A stretch of 64,000 nucleotides of DNA. Origin: Nocardioides sp. GTDB lineage: Bacteria; Actinomycetota; Actinomycetes; Propionibacteriales; Nocardioidaceae. The first letter of the stretch is position 1, and each line of letters begins with the position of its first letter. The stretch lies in assembly GCF_014360585.1 (NCBI RefSeq), contig NZ_JACIXG010000019.1, positions 1 through 64,000 on the forward strand. The letters are read 5' to 3'. The translations under genes and the position numbers were made by a program. This document shows, piece by piece, positions 1 through 8,054 of the stretch. The notes under the pieces were generated by a model. It ran no database searches. It saw nothing but the letters and a program-made list of their open reading frames with translations, and was not told the DNA's origin.

Positions 1-61
1 AACGCGATACCCGGCCCCGCATGACCGGTACGACGAACTGTTACCCGGCTGTTCTCATCCG

Positions 62-108
62 CGCTGGTCGAGCCGGCGTCGTGCGTGACGACGCCGGCTC
101 GACCAGCG
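62..108. repeat. Perfect 20-bp hairpin with CGCTGGTCGAG/CTCGACCAGCG ends
   Basis: Arms 62-81 and 89-108 are perfectly complementary around a 7-nt loop. The element lies 12 nt past the helicase stop codon (minus strand) and may end its transcript, though no T-run follows. Its outer sequence CGCTGGTCGAGCC matches the ends of the larger palindromic element near 32.5 kb, so it probably belongs to the same intergenic repeat family. Confidence 0.75.
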
Positions 109-119
109 GAACAGTTGGA

Positions 120-1421
120 TCAGCGAGCGCCGGTGGCGCGCTGGCGCTTGCGGGAGCGCGAGCCGGGGCGGCTCTTCCGGTTGCCGGTGCCCTCGCCTGC
201 GGGGCGGCGGGGCGGCTGCTGGACGGCGACGGGGACGAACGGGCCGGGGTGGTTGCGCTCACCAGGTGCCAGCTCGACGAGGATCGGGTGGCTGGGGCCT
301 TCGAGGCGCGTGGTGGTCGGCTTGATGCCAGCGGCTCGGGTCATGGTGCGTACGTCCTTGACCTGGTCGGGCAGCATCAGCGTGACGACGGTGCCGGAGG
401 CGCCGGCGCGGGCCGTACGCCCCGAGCGGTGCAGGTAGGCCTTGTGCTCGGCGGGCGGGTCGGCGTGGACCACGAGGGTGACGTCGTCGACGTGGATCCC
501 GCGGGCGGCGATGTCGGTGGCCACGAGGGTGGTCGCCCGGCCGGAGTGGAAGGCGTCCAGGTTGCGCACGCGGGCGTTCTGGGAGAGGTCGCCGTGGAGC
601 TCGACGGCCGGGATCCCGGCGCGGCCGAGCTGGCGGGCGACGCCCTTGGCGCCGTGCTTGGTGCGGGTGAAGACGACGGTGCGGCCCGGCGCGGCGGCCA
701 GGTCGGCGAGCACCGGGATGCGGTGCTCGCGGGCGGCGAGGTGGAGGACGTGGTGCTCCATCTCGGCGACCGGCGACTGGGCCGAGTCGGCCTCGTGGAT
801 GACCGGCTGCTGGAGGAACTGCTTGACCAGGACGTTGACGCCCTTGTCGAGCGTGGCGCTGAACAGGAGACGCTGGCTGCCCTTGGGCGTCGTCGCCAGC
901 AGCCTGCGCACGGCGGGCAGGAAGCCGAGGTCGGCCATGTGGTCGGCCTCGTCGAGCACGGTGATCTCGATCGAGGAAAGGTCGGCGTGACGCTGCGCGA
1001 TCAGGTCCTCGAGCCGGCCGGGGCAGGCGAGCACGACGTCGGCGCCCTTGCGCAGGCCGACGACCTGCGGGTTCTGGCCGACACCGCCGAAGATGGTCTG
1101 CATGCTCAGGCCCGCCTCTGCGGCGAGCGGACGCAGCGCCTCCTCGATCTGGCGGACGAGCTCACGGGTCGGCGCGAGGATGAGCGCACGCGGCTTGCCC
1201 GACTTCGCCTTCGGACCGCCGGCGAGGCGGGCGACGAGGGGGAGCAGGAAGGCGTACGTCTTGCCGGACCCGGTCCGCCCACGGCCGAGCACATCGCGGC
1301 CGGCGAGGGAGTCCGGCAGTGTTGCGGCCTGGATCGGGGTGGGGGAGGTGATGCCGTGGCGATCGAGAACGGCGGTGAGGTCTGCGGGCACGCCAAGCGC
1401 GCTGAAGCTCTGCTGAGACAA
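120..1421 (-). CDS. DEAD-box ATP-dependent RNA helicase
   Basis: ATP-driven RNA unwinding, cytoplasmic; likely in ribosome assembly, mRNA decay or cold adaptation. 433 aa with all core motifs: Q motif (TPIQ, about residues 28-31), Walker A GRTGSGKT (48-55), PTREL (84-88), DEAD (157-160), SAT (188-190), then the second RecA lobe with VATDIAARGI and HRSGRTARAG. The last ~30 residues are Arg/Lys/Ser-rich, a typical RNA-binding tail. The start read here is TTG at 1421 with no clear Shine-Dalgarno sequence; a stop lies six codons upstream in frame, so the start cannot move far. The exact subfamily (RhlE/DeaD) cannot be assigned from sequence alone. Confidence 0.93.
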   Translation of the reverse strand: MSQQSFSALGVPADLTAVLDRHGITSPTPIQAATLPDSLAGRDVLGRGRTGSGKTYAFLLPLVARLAGGPKAKSGKPRALILAPTRELVRQIEEALRPLAAEAGLSMQTIFGGVGQNPQVVGLRKGADVVLACPGRLEDLIAQRHADLSSIEITVLDEADHMADLGFLPAVRRLLATTPKGSQRLLFSATLDKGVNVLVKQFLQQPVIHEADSAQSPVAEMEHHVLHLAAREHRIPVLADLAAAPGRTVVFTRTKHGAKGVARQLGRAGIPAVELHGDLSQNARVRNLDAFHSGRATTLVATDIAARGIHVDDVTLVVHADPPAEHKAYLHRSGRTARAGASGTVVTLMLPDQVKDVRTMTRAAGIKPTTTRLEGPSHPILVELAPGERNHPGPFVPVAVQQPPRRPAGEGTGNRKSRPGSRSRKRQRATGAR

Positions 1422-1569
1422 GGAGAAGTCAACTTTTCAAGCGAGTTGTCTCGCCATAATGAGTGACCGAGTCCGAGGTTCGGCGAGAGCGGCCGGGGGC
1501 AAGACCGGAACGGGCCGCTGTTGAGATAGATACTACGGGTAGGTGACCCGTCCACCAGAATCCTCGGTC

Positions 1570-1601
1570 ACTCGGCGGGTCTAGATGATCACGCGCCGAG
1601 T
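1570..1601 (-). terminator. Possible hairpin after the dehydrogenase gene
   Basis: Arms 1570-1577 (ACTCGGCG) and 1594-1601 (CGCCGAGT) pair across a 16-nt loop just past the dehydrogenase stop. There is no T-run. The rest of the 186-nt gap before the helicase start holds only a small ACGGGT/ACCCGT hairpin near 1530-1550. Confidence 0.4.
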
Positions 1602-1607
1602 CGGCGG

Positions 1608-2762
1608 TCACGCCCAAGGGTCGACGAGGATCTTCGCGTGCGTCTCCGGATCGGCCAGATCCGAGAACGCCTGCGCGACCCCGTCGAGCCCGACGGTGCC
1701 GGTGTGCAGCGGCGAAGGGTCGACCTTTCCGCCGGCGATCAGCTCCAGCGTGCGCGCGAACTCCGCCGGGTCGTAGCCGAAGACGAACCGCAGGTCGATC
1801 TCCTTGTGGATCGCGACCGCCGGGCGGATCGTGTCCGGCTCCATGCACACCCCGACCACCACGACGCGCGTGTGCAGCGGCGCCGCGGTCATGATCTGCT
1901 CGAGCATCCCGGGCACGCCGACGCACTCGAAGACCACCGGCCCGGTCGGTGACTGCCCGAGACGGTCCGCGTTGAGCAGCACCGTCTCCCAGGGCAGCAG
2001 CGGGATGCGGCGTACGACCTGCATCGCGTCGATCCCGAAGCTCAGGTACTCGGGCAGCGATGTCACCGGACCACGCTGCCGGTAGGCGTCCCACGGCGAG
2101 GACTCGCGCGGGTCGACGACCACGTCGGCACCGCACTTGACCGCCAGCGCCCGACGCGCGGGCGAGAGGTCGGAGGCGACCACCGTCTTCACCCCCTGCG
2201 CCTTGAGCATGAGGATGACGGCCAGGCCGATCGGGCCGCAGCCGATGACCACGGCCGGGCGCCGTGCGGAGACCGCGCCGCGGCGTACGGCATGGAGGGC
2301 GACGGCGAGGGGCTCGGTGAAGACCGCCCGTTCGGGCTCGACCTCCTCGGGCACCGGGAAGGTGAACGCCTCCTGGACGACGCAGTACTCCGCGAAGCCG
2401 CCGGGGGAGTCGACGTCGAAGCCGACCATGTGGATCGCCCCGTCCGTACGCAGCACCGGCAGCGCCGTCACCGAGGTGCCCGGCTTCCAGCGACCGCGGG
2501 TCTGGGGCCCGTAGGCCACGACCGAGCCCAGGACCTCGTGTCCCAGGACGATCTCCTGCTCGGGCGTCATCGCGGTGGTGTAGCCGAGCTCGGTCACGAC
2601 CTCGTTGAGCTCGTCGCTGTGCTCGCGGACGTGCAGGTCGGAGCCGCAGATCCCGGCACGGAGCACCTTGATCAGCAGCTGTCCCGGCCCGGGCTCGGGT
2701 CGCGGCACCGACCGCACCGAGAGCTCGCCGTTGTGGACCACGGTTGCGCGCATCTGAGTCAT
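1608..2762 (-). CDS. Zinc-binding medium-chain alcohol dehydrogenase family protein
   Basis: NAD(P)-dependent oxidoreductase of the MDR superfamily. N-terminal GroES-like domain with catalytic-zinc motifs CGSDLH and GHEVLG, then a Rossmann domain (VVIGCGPIGLAVI). The four-Cys structural-zinc loop of classical alcohol dehydrogenases is absent, as in many sorbitol/threonine-type relatives. About 384 aa from ATG at 2762; a second Met three codons on (2753) is an alternative start. The upstream membrane-protein gene ends 16 nt before it on the same strand, so the two may be co-transcribed. Substrate unknown. Confidence 0.88.
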   Translation of the reverse strand: MTQMRATVVHNGELSVRSVPRPEPGPGQLLIKVLRAGICGSDLHVREHSDELNEVVTELGYTTAMTPEQEIVLGHEVLGSVVAYGPQTRGRWKPGTSVTALPVLRTDGAIHMVGFDVDSPGGFAEYCVVQEAFTFPVPEEVEPERAVFTEPLAVALHAVRRGAVSARRPAVVIGCGPIGLAVILMLKAQGVKTVVASDLSPARRALAVKCGADVVVDPRESSPWDAYRQRGPVTSLPEYLSFGIDAMQVVRRIPLLPWETVLLNADRLGQSPTGPVVFECVGVPGMLEQIMTAAPLHTRVVVVGVCMEPDTIRPAVAIHKEIDLRFVFGYDPAEFARTLELIAGGKVDPSPLHTGTVGLDGVAQAFSDLADPETHAKILVDPWA

Positions 2763-2778
2763 CGGCGCTGAGGCTACC

Positions 2779-3789
2779 TCAGCCCGCCCGTAGCGACCCG
2801 TCATCAGTGATCCGGTGCAGGTGGGCGGTGAGCGAATGCTGGTGGTCGACGCGCGGCAGCCTCAGCGCGGTGCCGGTGACCAGGTGCAGGGTGACGTCGA
2901 TGCGTGGGTTGGCCCTGCGCTCGTCGACGACACCGGTGTCGATGCTGGTCACGTCCTCCCAGAGGATGACGTCGGTGTGGCGGGCGTAGTCCATGACCAG
3001 GCCGCCTTCGTAGAGTCCGAGGTCCACCGCGAACGGACGCCGCAGCCCGAGCCAGGCCAGCCGGAACCCGAGGATCAGCCCGGCGAGCGCAACCAGGCAT
3101 CCGGCCAGCACGAGCACCGTCGGCAGTCGGGGCCGGGTGGCGCCCCAGGTGCCGAGCGCGATGAGTGCCGGTCCGAGGATCAGCCCGACGGCCGCCAGCC
3201 ACGCCCGTCCGTGCGCGGGGTGGGTGCTCAGCCGGATGCCGAGGTCCTCGCTGAGCGGCTCCTCGCCCGGCGTACGCAGCCACGCCCGCCGCGTCGGCAG
3301 CACCACCAGGCCGAGCACGGTGAGTGCGATCCCGCCCCAGAGCACCGGTTCGCGGGCCGTCCCGAGGATGCGGGCCGGCCACGGGTTGATCGCGTGCTCT
3401 CCGTAGGCGTCGGAGTCGACGACCCACATCCGGTAGGTCGCCTTCGAGGGATCGGGGTCGCGGCCGATGTCGCGCAGGGTGCCGTGGATGCTTCCGGTGA
3501 CCTGCTCGCCGTCGACGCGCCACCGGCCCTGGCAGGAGATGATCTCGCCGGTGCCGCTGTCGAACTCGCAGCGCTCGACGACGTTCACCTCCGCCCACTG
3601 CCCGCTGTTCCATCGGTCGGCGGCCTGCTGGGCCACGACGGTCGCCGGGAACAGCATCGCCAGCGCGCCGAGGCCCAGGGTGATCAGGACGGTCGCCAAC
3701 GACGTACGTCGCTGTAGCCGGGCGACCCGGCGAGACGGGTCGATGAGACGGGACTTGGGGCCTGTGGTGGGGAGCACGAGGTCTTTCAC
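2779..3789 (-). CDS. Uncharacterised membrane protein, PH-like C-terminus
   Basis: About 336 aa from a GTG at 3789. One hydrophobic segment sits near the N-terminus (SLATVLITLGLGALAMLFPA), followed by a ~110-residue extracytoplasmic stretch containing paired Cys (ERCEFD, ISCQGRW), then three more hydrophobic segments, and a soluble C-terminal ~90 residues (DLGLYEGGLVM, DVILWEDVTSI) that resembles bacterial PH-like domains. The open frame extends to 3996, but that upstream part is Arg-rich and overlaps the thrS promoter, so the shorter start is preferred. Divergent from thrS, upstream of the dehydrogenase. No function assigned. Confidence 0.7.
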   Translation of the reverse strand: MKDLVLPTTGPKSRLIDPSRRVARLQRRTSLATVLITLGLGALAMLFPATVVAQQAADRWNSGQWAEVNVVERCEFDSGTGEIISCQGRWRVDGEQVTGSIHGTLRDIGRDPDPSKATYRMWVVDSDAYGEHAINPWPARILGTAREPVLWGGIALTVLGLVVLPTRRAWLRTPGEEPLSEDLGIRLSTHPAHGRAWLAAVGLILGPALIALGTWGATRPRLPTVLVLAGCLVALAGLILGFRLAWLGLRRPFAVDLGLYEGGLVMDYARHTDVILWEDVTSIDTGVVDERRANPRIDVTLHLVTGTALRLPRVDHQHSLTAHLHRITDDGSLRAG

Positions 3790-3936
3790 ATCAGACGGGG
3801 AGGGACGCCGATCGAGGCATCGAAAGTCTAGTCGTATGCCCCAACGGGTTCCGGTGACCTCGCGCCGTCGCGCCCGGGCCTCGCGGCCGCAGGGCGATGC
3901 CCGTCGCCTGTTTCGCAGTACGCCGCCGGCGACGGA

Positions 3937-3942
3937 TACGAT
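3937..3942 (+). promoter_or_regulatory. Candidate -10 of thrS
   Basis: TACGAT fits the actinobacterial TANNNT -10 and would give a leader of about 50 nt before the thrS GTG. No convincing -35 is visible. No T-box specifier or antiterminator structure was recognised in this leader. Confidence 0.35.
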
Positions 3943-3998
3943 CGGGACGCCGCGCGAGCATCGCGGTCCACACACCACCGGAACCCACAGGAGCATCC

Positions 3999-5987
3999 GT
4001 GTCCGAGATCAAGATCGCCGTACTCACCCCCGACGGGCGCGAGGAACGGACGGTCACTACGGGCACGAAGGCGTGGGAGCTCTTCGCAGACAACCCCGAC
4101 GTGATCGCTGCGCGGGTCGGCGAGGATCTGAAGGACCTCGCCTACGAGCTCGCTGACGGCGACGAGGTCGAGGGTGTCCTGATCGACTCCAAGGACGGCC
4201 ACGACATCCTGCGCCACTCGACCGCGCACGTGATGGCGCAGGCCGTGCAGGAGCTCTTCCCGGACGCCAAGCTCGGGATCGGCCCGCCGGTGACCGACGG
4301 CTTCTACTACGACTTCGACGTCGAGACCCCCTTCGTGCCCGAGGACCTGGTCAAGATCGAGTCCCGGATGAAGAAGATCATCAAGGCCAACCAGAAGTTC
4401 TCCCGCCGGGTCACCACCGACGAGGACGCCCGCGTCGAGCTGGCCGACGAGCCCTACAAGCTCGAGCTGATCGGCCTGAAGGGCAACGCTGGCGAAGCGG
4501 CCGAAGGTGCCAGCGCCGAGGTCGGCGGCGGCGAGCTGACCATCTACGACAACCTCGGCCGCAACGGCGAGATCGCGTGGAAGGACCTCTGCCGCGGCCC
4601 GCACCTGCCCACCACCAAGCGGATCCCGGCCTTCAAGCTCATGCGCAGCGCCGCGGCGTACTGGCGCGGGGACGAGAAGAACAAGCAGCTCCAGCGCATC
4701 TACGGCACCGCCTGGGAGTCCAAGGAGGCCCTCGAGGCCCACCTGACCCGGATCGAGGAGGCCGAGCGCCGCGACCACCGCAGGCTCGGCCGCGAGCTCG
4801 ACCTGTTCTCCTTCCCGGACGAGATCGGCTCCGGGCTCCCGGTCTTCCACCCCAAGGGCGGGATCATCAAGCGGGAGATGGAGGACTACGTACGCGCCAA
4901 GCACATCGAGCACGGCTTCGAGTACGTCGGCACCCCACACATCGCGCGCGAGCAGCTCTTCCACACCTCGGGCCACCTGCCCTACTACGGCGACGGCATG
5001 TTCCCGGCGCTGGACGTGGACGGCCAGGACTACCGCCTCAAGGCGATGAACTGCCCGATGCACAACCTGATCTTCCGCTCCCGGGGGCGGTCCTACCGCG
5101 AGCTGCCGCTGCGGCTGTTCGAGTTCGGGTCGGTCTACCGCAACGAGAAGTCGGGCGTCATCCACGGCCTCACCCGGGTGCGCGGCTTCGCCCAGGACGA
5201 CAGCCACTCCTACTGCACCAAGGAGCAGGCGCCGGCCGAGGTCAAGCACCTGCTCGAGTTCATGCTGACAGTGCTCAAGGACTTCGGCCTCGACGACTTC
5301 TACCTGGAGATGTCGACCCGCGACGATGCCAACAAGGACAAGTTCGTCGGCAGCGACGAGGACTGGGCCGAGGCGACCCAGATCCTCGAGGACGTGGCCC
5401 GCGAGACCGGCCTCGAGCTCGTCCCGGACCCGGGCGGCGCGGCCTTCTACGGCCCGAAGATCTCCGTCCAGGCCAAGGACGCCATCGGCCGGACCTGGCA
5501 GATGGGCACGGTGCAGTACGACTTCAACCAGCCCTCCGCCGACCGGTTCAACCTGGAGTACCAGGCAGCCGACGGCACCCGGCAGCAGCCGGTGATGATC
5601 CACTCGGCCAAGTTCGGCTCCATCGAGCGGTTCCTCGGTGTGCTCGTCGAGCACTACGCCGGTGCCTTCCCTCCGTGGCTCGCCCCGGTCCAGGTGGAGA
5701 TGATCCCGGTCGCGGATGCGTTCAACGACTACGTCTACGACATCGCCGGCAAGCTGAAGAAGGCAGGCGTACGTGTCGAGGTGGACGAGTCGAGCGACCG
5801 CTTCCAGAAGAAGATCCGCAACGCCCAGCTGCAGAAGATCCCGTTCATGCTGATCGCCGGTGGCGAGGACGTCGAGAAGGGCGCGGTCAGCTTCCGCTAC
5901 CGCGACGGCCACCAGGAGAACGGCATCCCGGTCGACGAGGCCATCGAGCGGATCGTCGCTGCCGTGGAGTCGCACGAGCAAGTCTGA
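3999..5987 (+). CDS. thrS: Threonyl-tRNA synthetase
   Basis: Charges tRNA-Thr in the cytoplasm (class II synthetase). 662 aa: TGS domain (1 to ~65), editing domain with HSTAHVMAQ, and catalytic core with zinc-site Cys in AMNCPMH, motif 2 region [11 protein letters not shown] and motif 3 [15 protein letters not shown], then a C-terminal anticodon-binding domain. Start is GTG at 3999, preceded by ACAGGAG at 3987-3993; a frame open to 3897 adds an Arg-rich stretch unlike the family. In many actinobacteria the next genes are a HIT hydrolase and pgsA; here they lie 5.6 and 30.8 kb downstream. Confidence 0.97.
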   Translation: MSEIKIAVLTPDGREERTVTTGTKAWELFADNPDVIAARVGEDLKDLAYELADGDEVEGVLIDSKDGHDILRHSTAHVMAQAVQELFPDAKLGIGPPVTDGFYYDFDVETPFVPEDLVKIESRMKKIIKANQKFSRRVTTDEDARVELADEPYKLELIGLKGNAGEAAEGASAEVGGGELTIYDNLGRNGEIAWKDLCRGPHLPTTKRIPAFKLMRSAAAYWRGDEKNKQLQRIYGTAWESKEALEAHLTRIEEAERRDHRRLGRELDLFSFPDEIGSGLPVFHPKGGIIKREMEDYVRAKHIEHGFEYVGTPHIAREQLFHTSGHLPYYGDGMFPALDVDGQDYRLKAMNCPMHNLIFRSRGRSYRELPLRLFEFGSVYRNEKSGVIHGLTRVRGFAQDDSHSYCTKEQAPAEVKHLLEFMLTVLKDFGLDDFYLEMSTRDDANKDKFVGSDEDWAEATQILEDVARETGLELVPDPGGAAFYGPKISVQAKDAIGRTWQMGTVQYDFNQPSADRFNLEYQAADGTRQQPVMIHSAKFGSIERFLGVLVEHYAGAFPPWLAPVQVEMIPVADAFNDYVYDIAGKLKKAGVRVEVDESSDRFQKKIRNAQLQKIPFMLIAGGEDVEKGAVSFRYRDGHQENGIPVDEAIERIVAAVESHEQV

Positions 5988-6000
5988 GCCTCTTCGCGGT

Positions 6001-6040
6001 GTGCTGCCAGGAGTGCGCCCGAGCGCACGCTGGGCAGCAC
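6001..6040 (+). terminator. Long hairpin after thrS
   Basis: Two 18-nt arms (6001-6018, 6023-6040) with a 4-nt loop; pairing is perfect apart from a four-base internal mismatch. It begins 13 nt after the thrS stop. A T-run is lacking, as is common in high-GC actinobacteria. Confidence 0.6.
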
Positions 6041-6089
6041 ATCGCGAGTGATTTGAGGAGTAGCAGAGCTGCAGGAGGCGCTGACCGAG

Positions 6090-6776
6090 GTGGACGCGGT
6101 GTTCGCCGGGCGCACCTGTGCCACTGACAACGTCTGTCTGCACTGCTACCCCGAGACGTGGGCCGTGGAGCTGTCGCGGCCGGACACGCCATTGCATTCG
6201 CAGTTCCTGGAGTCAGTGACGTACAAGAATCCGTGGTCCGTCGAAGATCACGACTCACTCCTGCGGAGAATCCTTCCCCAACTGGCGCGAGGGATGGCGG
6301 CGGGAACGGTGCATGTCGCCTGGCCTGAACAGCACGCGCTGGCTCGTGGGGGATGGCGGTCATGGTCCGAGCGCGAGTCCAGCGCGGTGCGCAGGTTCGT
6401 CGAAGCGTGGTGGCGCGACCTGATCGTCGTGAGCGAACCCGATCACCCCGTCGAGAAAGCCTTCGAGACGTACGTCGCCATCACGGCCGATCTCTCCGCA
6501 GCACTCGACTCGTGGCCGCGGGGGGACATCGCGACCGCGCACTTCGTAGCGCTCAGCAAGGAACGGCTGTGCGACCTCACCCACGGAAATGACCCGCTCG
6601 ACGGGATGGACCAGATCGACGACGCCGGGGGTCAGCTCGAACGTTGGTATGTGACCACCGGTGCTGAGTGGCTTCGTGACGCGGGCGAACTGGATCTTGC
6701 CGCTGACGCTGAGCGGCTCGCGCTGGACCTCGACGACAGGATGAAGCTCCTCTACGGAGCGAGCCCAGACGCGTAG
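6090..6776 (+). CDS. Uncharacterised protein with N-terminal Cys motif
   Basis: 228 aa. An N-terminal C-x5-C-x2-C cluster (CATDNVCLHC, residues 10-19) could bind zinc. It is followed by helical segments with SLLRRILPQLARG and a Trp-rich stretch GGWRSWSERESSAVRRFVEAWWRDL. This combination (Cys pair, LPRLL-like helix, WxxW...ER...AWW) resembles, from memory, a family of uncharacterised actinobacterial proteins. Start GTG at 6090 has AGGAGG at 6073-6078; a non-standard CTG at 6069 after TGAGGAG is also possible. It is visibly less GC-rich than its neighbours, suggesting horizontal acquisition between thrS and the oxygenase module. Confidence 0.75.
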   Translation: MDAVFAGRTCATDNVCLHCYPETWAVELSRPDTPLHSQFLESVTYKNPWSVEDHDSLLRRILPQLARGMAAGTVHVAWPEQHALARGGWRSWSERESSAVRRFVEAWWRDLIVVSEPDHPVEKAFETYVAITADLSAALDSWPRGDIATAHFVALSKERLCDLTHGNDPLDGMDQIDDAGGQLERWYVTTGAEWLRDAGELDLAADAERLALDLDDRMKLLYGASPDA

Positions 6777-6816
6777 ATCTGGGAACGGCGACCACGCGAA
6801 CGCATCGCGCAAGCGA

Positions 6817-6842
6817 CGACACGCCGATCCTCCGGCGTGTCG
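6817..6842 (+). terminator. Hairpin after the Cys-motif protein gene
   Basis: Perfect 10-bp stem (6817-6826 with 6833-6842) and a 6-nt loop, 40 nt past the stop codon. No clear T-run follows. Confidence 0.5.
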
Positions 6843-6939
6843 CACCTCATTCACAGGTCGAAATGGTCGCCGCTACTCCTGGAGGCTGACGACTTCTGAC
6901 GGCTGCATCTTTAAATGTGACGGCATGTCGCGCGTACTC

Positions 6940-6969
6940 TTGTTATCGGGACGCGTGTCCGGGTAACGT
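6940..6969 (+). promoter_or_regulatory. Promoter and possible TetR operator of the oxygenase operon
   Basis: TTGTTA (6940-6945) and TAACGT (6964-6969) are separated by 18 nt. The spacer is occupied by an imperfect 22-bp palindrome (6944-6965, 16 of 22 positions symmetric), well placed for a repressor such as the TetR protein encoded at 9792. The transcript would carry a ~50-nt leader to the ATG at 7027. Confidence 0.45.
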
Positions 6970-7026
6970 GTGTCACGTAGTCAGTGGTTCAACGCAGAAC
7001 TCAACGGTGCAGAAGGAGCGATCATC

Positions 7027-8022
7027 ATGACCGCCGTTCAGGATGAGAAGTCCACCGGATACGTCCGCCAGGGCAAGCAGGCCTACCTCGACACGCTCCG
7101 CACGCTGTCGGAGGCCTCGGTGGAGGTCCACTTCGACCCGTTCAAGGACATCGACTGGGACTCCGCCGAGCTGGAGGTGCGCCCGGACGACGAGCGCTGG
7201 ATCCTCAACGACGCCGACGAGATCGGTGCCCACCCTTGGTACAAGGCGCTGTCCAAGGAGCGCCAGATCGAGATCGGCATGTACCGCTGGGCCCAGGTCG
7301 CCAAGGTCGGTCTGCAGTTCGAGCAGCTGCTCATCGGCGGCGTGATGAACCACCTGGTCTGGTCGGACAACAACAACCCGGAGTTCCGCTACGCGACTCA
7401 CGAGGTGACCGAGGAGACCCACCACACCCAGATGTTCCAGGAGTTCGTCAACCGGGTGAACCCCGACGTGGCTGGTGCGCCGACCTACTTCAAGGTCCTG
7501 GTGCCCTTCATGGCCTCGGCGGGCGCGTTCTTCCCGGAGGCGTTCTTCACCGGCATCCTCGCCGGTGAGGAGCCGATCGACCACCTGCAGAAGGGCGCGA
7601 TGCGCGCCGGCGGCAGCCACCCCGCGGCCAACCGGATCATGCAGATCCACATCGCCGAGGAGGCCCGCCACATCGGCTTCGCCCACCAGTACCTCGAGCA
7701 GCACGTGCCCGAGCTCGGCCGCGTGAAGAAGACCCTGCTCGCCTACATCTTCCCGGTCATCATGCGGCTGCTGTGCGACGTGATCATGGTCCCGAGCAAG
7801 CAGGCCCGCTACGACATGGGCATCCCGGACGAGGTCGCCCGCGAGATCTGGTGGAAGTCGGAGGAGTCCGAGAAGCTGCTGCGTGACCTCTTCGGTGACG
7901 TCCGCCTCTTGGCCGACAACCTCGGCATCCGCAAGGGTCCGGCCAAGCTGCTGTGGAAGCTGAGCGGCATCGACGGGCGCGCCTCGCGCTTCCGTGCCGA
8001 GCCGCGCGCGGCCTCCTACTGA
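7027..8022 (+). CDS. AurF-like di-iron oxygenase
   Basis: 331 aa helical protein of the AurF (p-aminobenzoate N-oxygenase) family, enzymes that use a carboxylate-bridged di-iron centre to oxidise amines or other substrates. Likely metal ligands: Glu99 (LQFEQ), Glu129/Glu130 with His132/His133 (EVTEETHH), Glu181, His208, Glu212 and His215 (HIAEEARH, matching the AurF H-x3-E-x2-H spacing). ATG 7027 has an AAGGAGCG ribosome site; an in-frame GTG at 6970 lacks one. Followed after 32 nt by a ferredoxin-reductase fusion, presumably its electron donor. The arrangement recalls M. tuberculosis Rv0885-Rv0886 (from memory). Substrate unknown. Confidence 0.88.
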   Translation: MTAVQDEKSTGYVRQGKQAYLDTLRTLSEASVEVHFDPFKDIDWDSAELEVRPDDERWILNDADEIGAHPWYKALSKERQIEIGMYRWAQVAKVGLQFEQLLIGGVMNHLVWSDNNNPEFRYATHEVTEETHHTQMFQEFVNRVNPDVAGAPTYFKVLVPFMASAGAFFPEAFFTGILAGEEPIDHLQKGAMRAGGSHPAANRIMQIHIAEEARHIGFAHQYLEQHVPELGRVKKTLLAYIFPVIMRLLCDVIMVPSKQARYDMGIPDEVAREIWWKSEESEKLLRDLFGDVRLLADNLGIRKGPAKLLWKLSGIDGRASRFRAEPRAASY

Positions 8023-8054
8023 TCATCTCCACCGGCCCAGAACGGTAGTCACAC

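Noticed and set aside
21..1466. 481-codon plus-strand frame
   Set aside because: Antisense to a DEAD-box helicase with all motifs; the Gly/Ala/Arg-rich translation has no recognisable domain.
3790..3998. T-box leader for thrS
   Set aside because: No T-box sequence, specifier loop or terminator/antiterminator pair could be seen in the 209-nt gap.
3828..6197. 789-codon minus-strand frame
   Set aside because: Antisense to thrS; translation is the Val/Leu/Gly/Asp-rich pattern typical of shadow frames in high-GC DNA.
6970..7026. Upstream GTG start for the AurF-like gene
   Set aside because: It lies at the predicted transcription start and has no ribosome site, whereas ATG 7027 has a good one and begins the family-like sequence.
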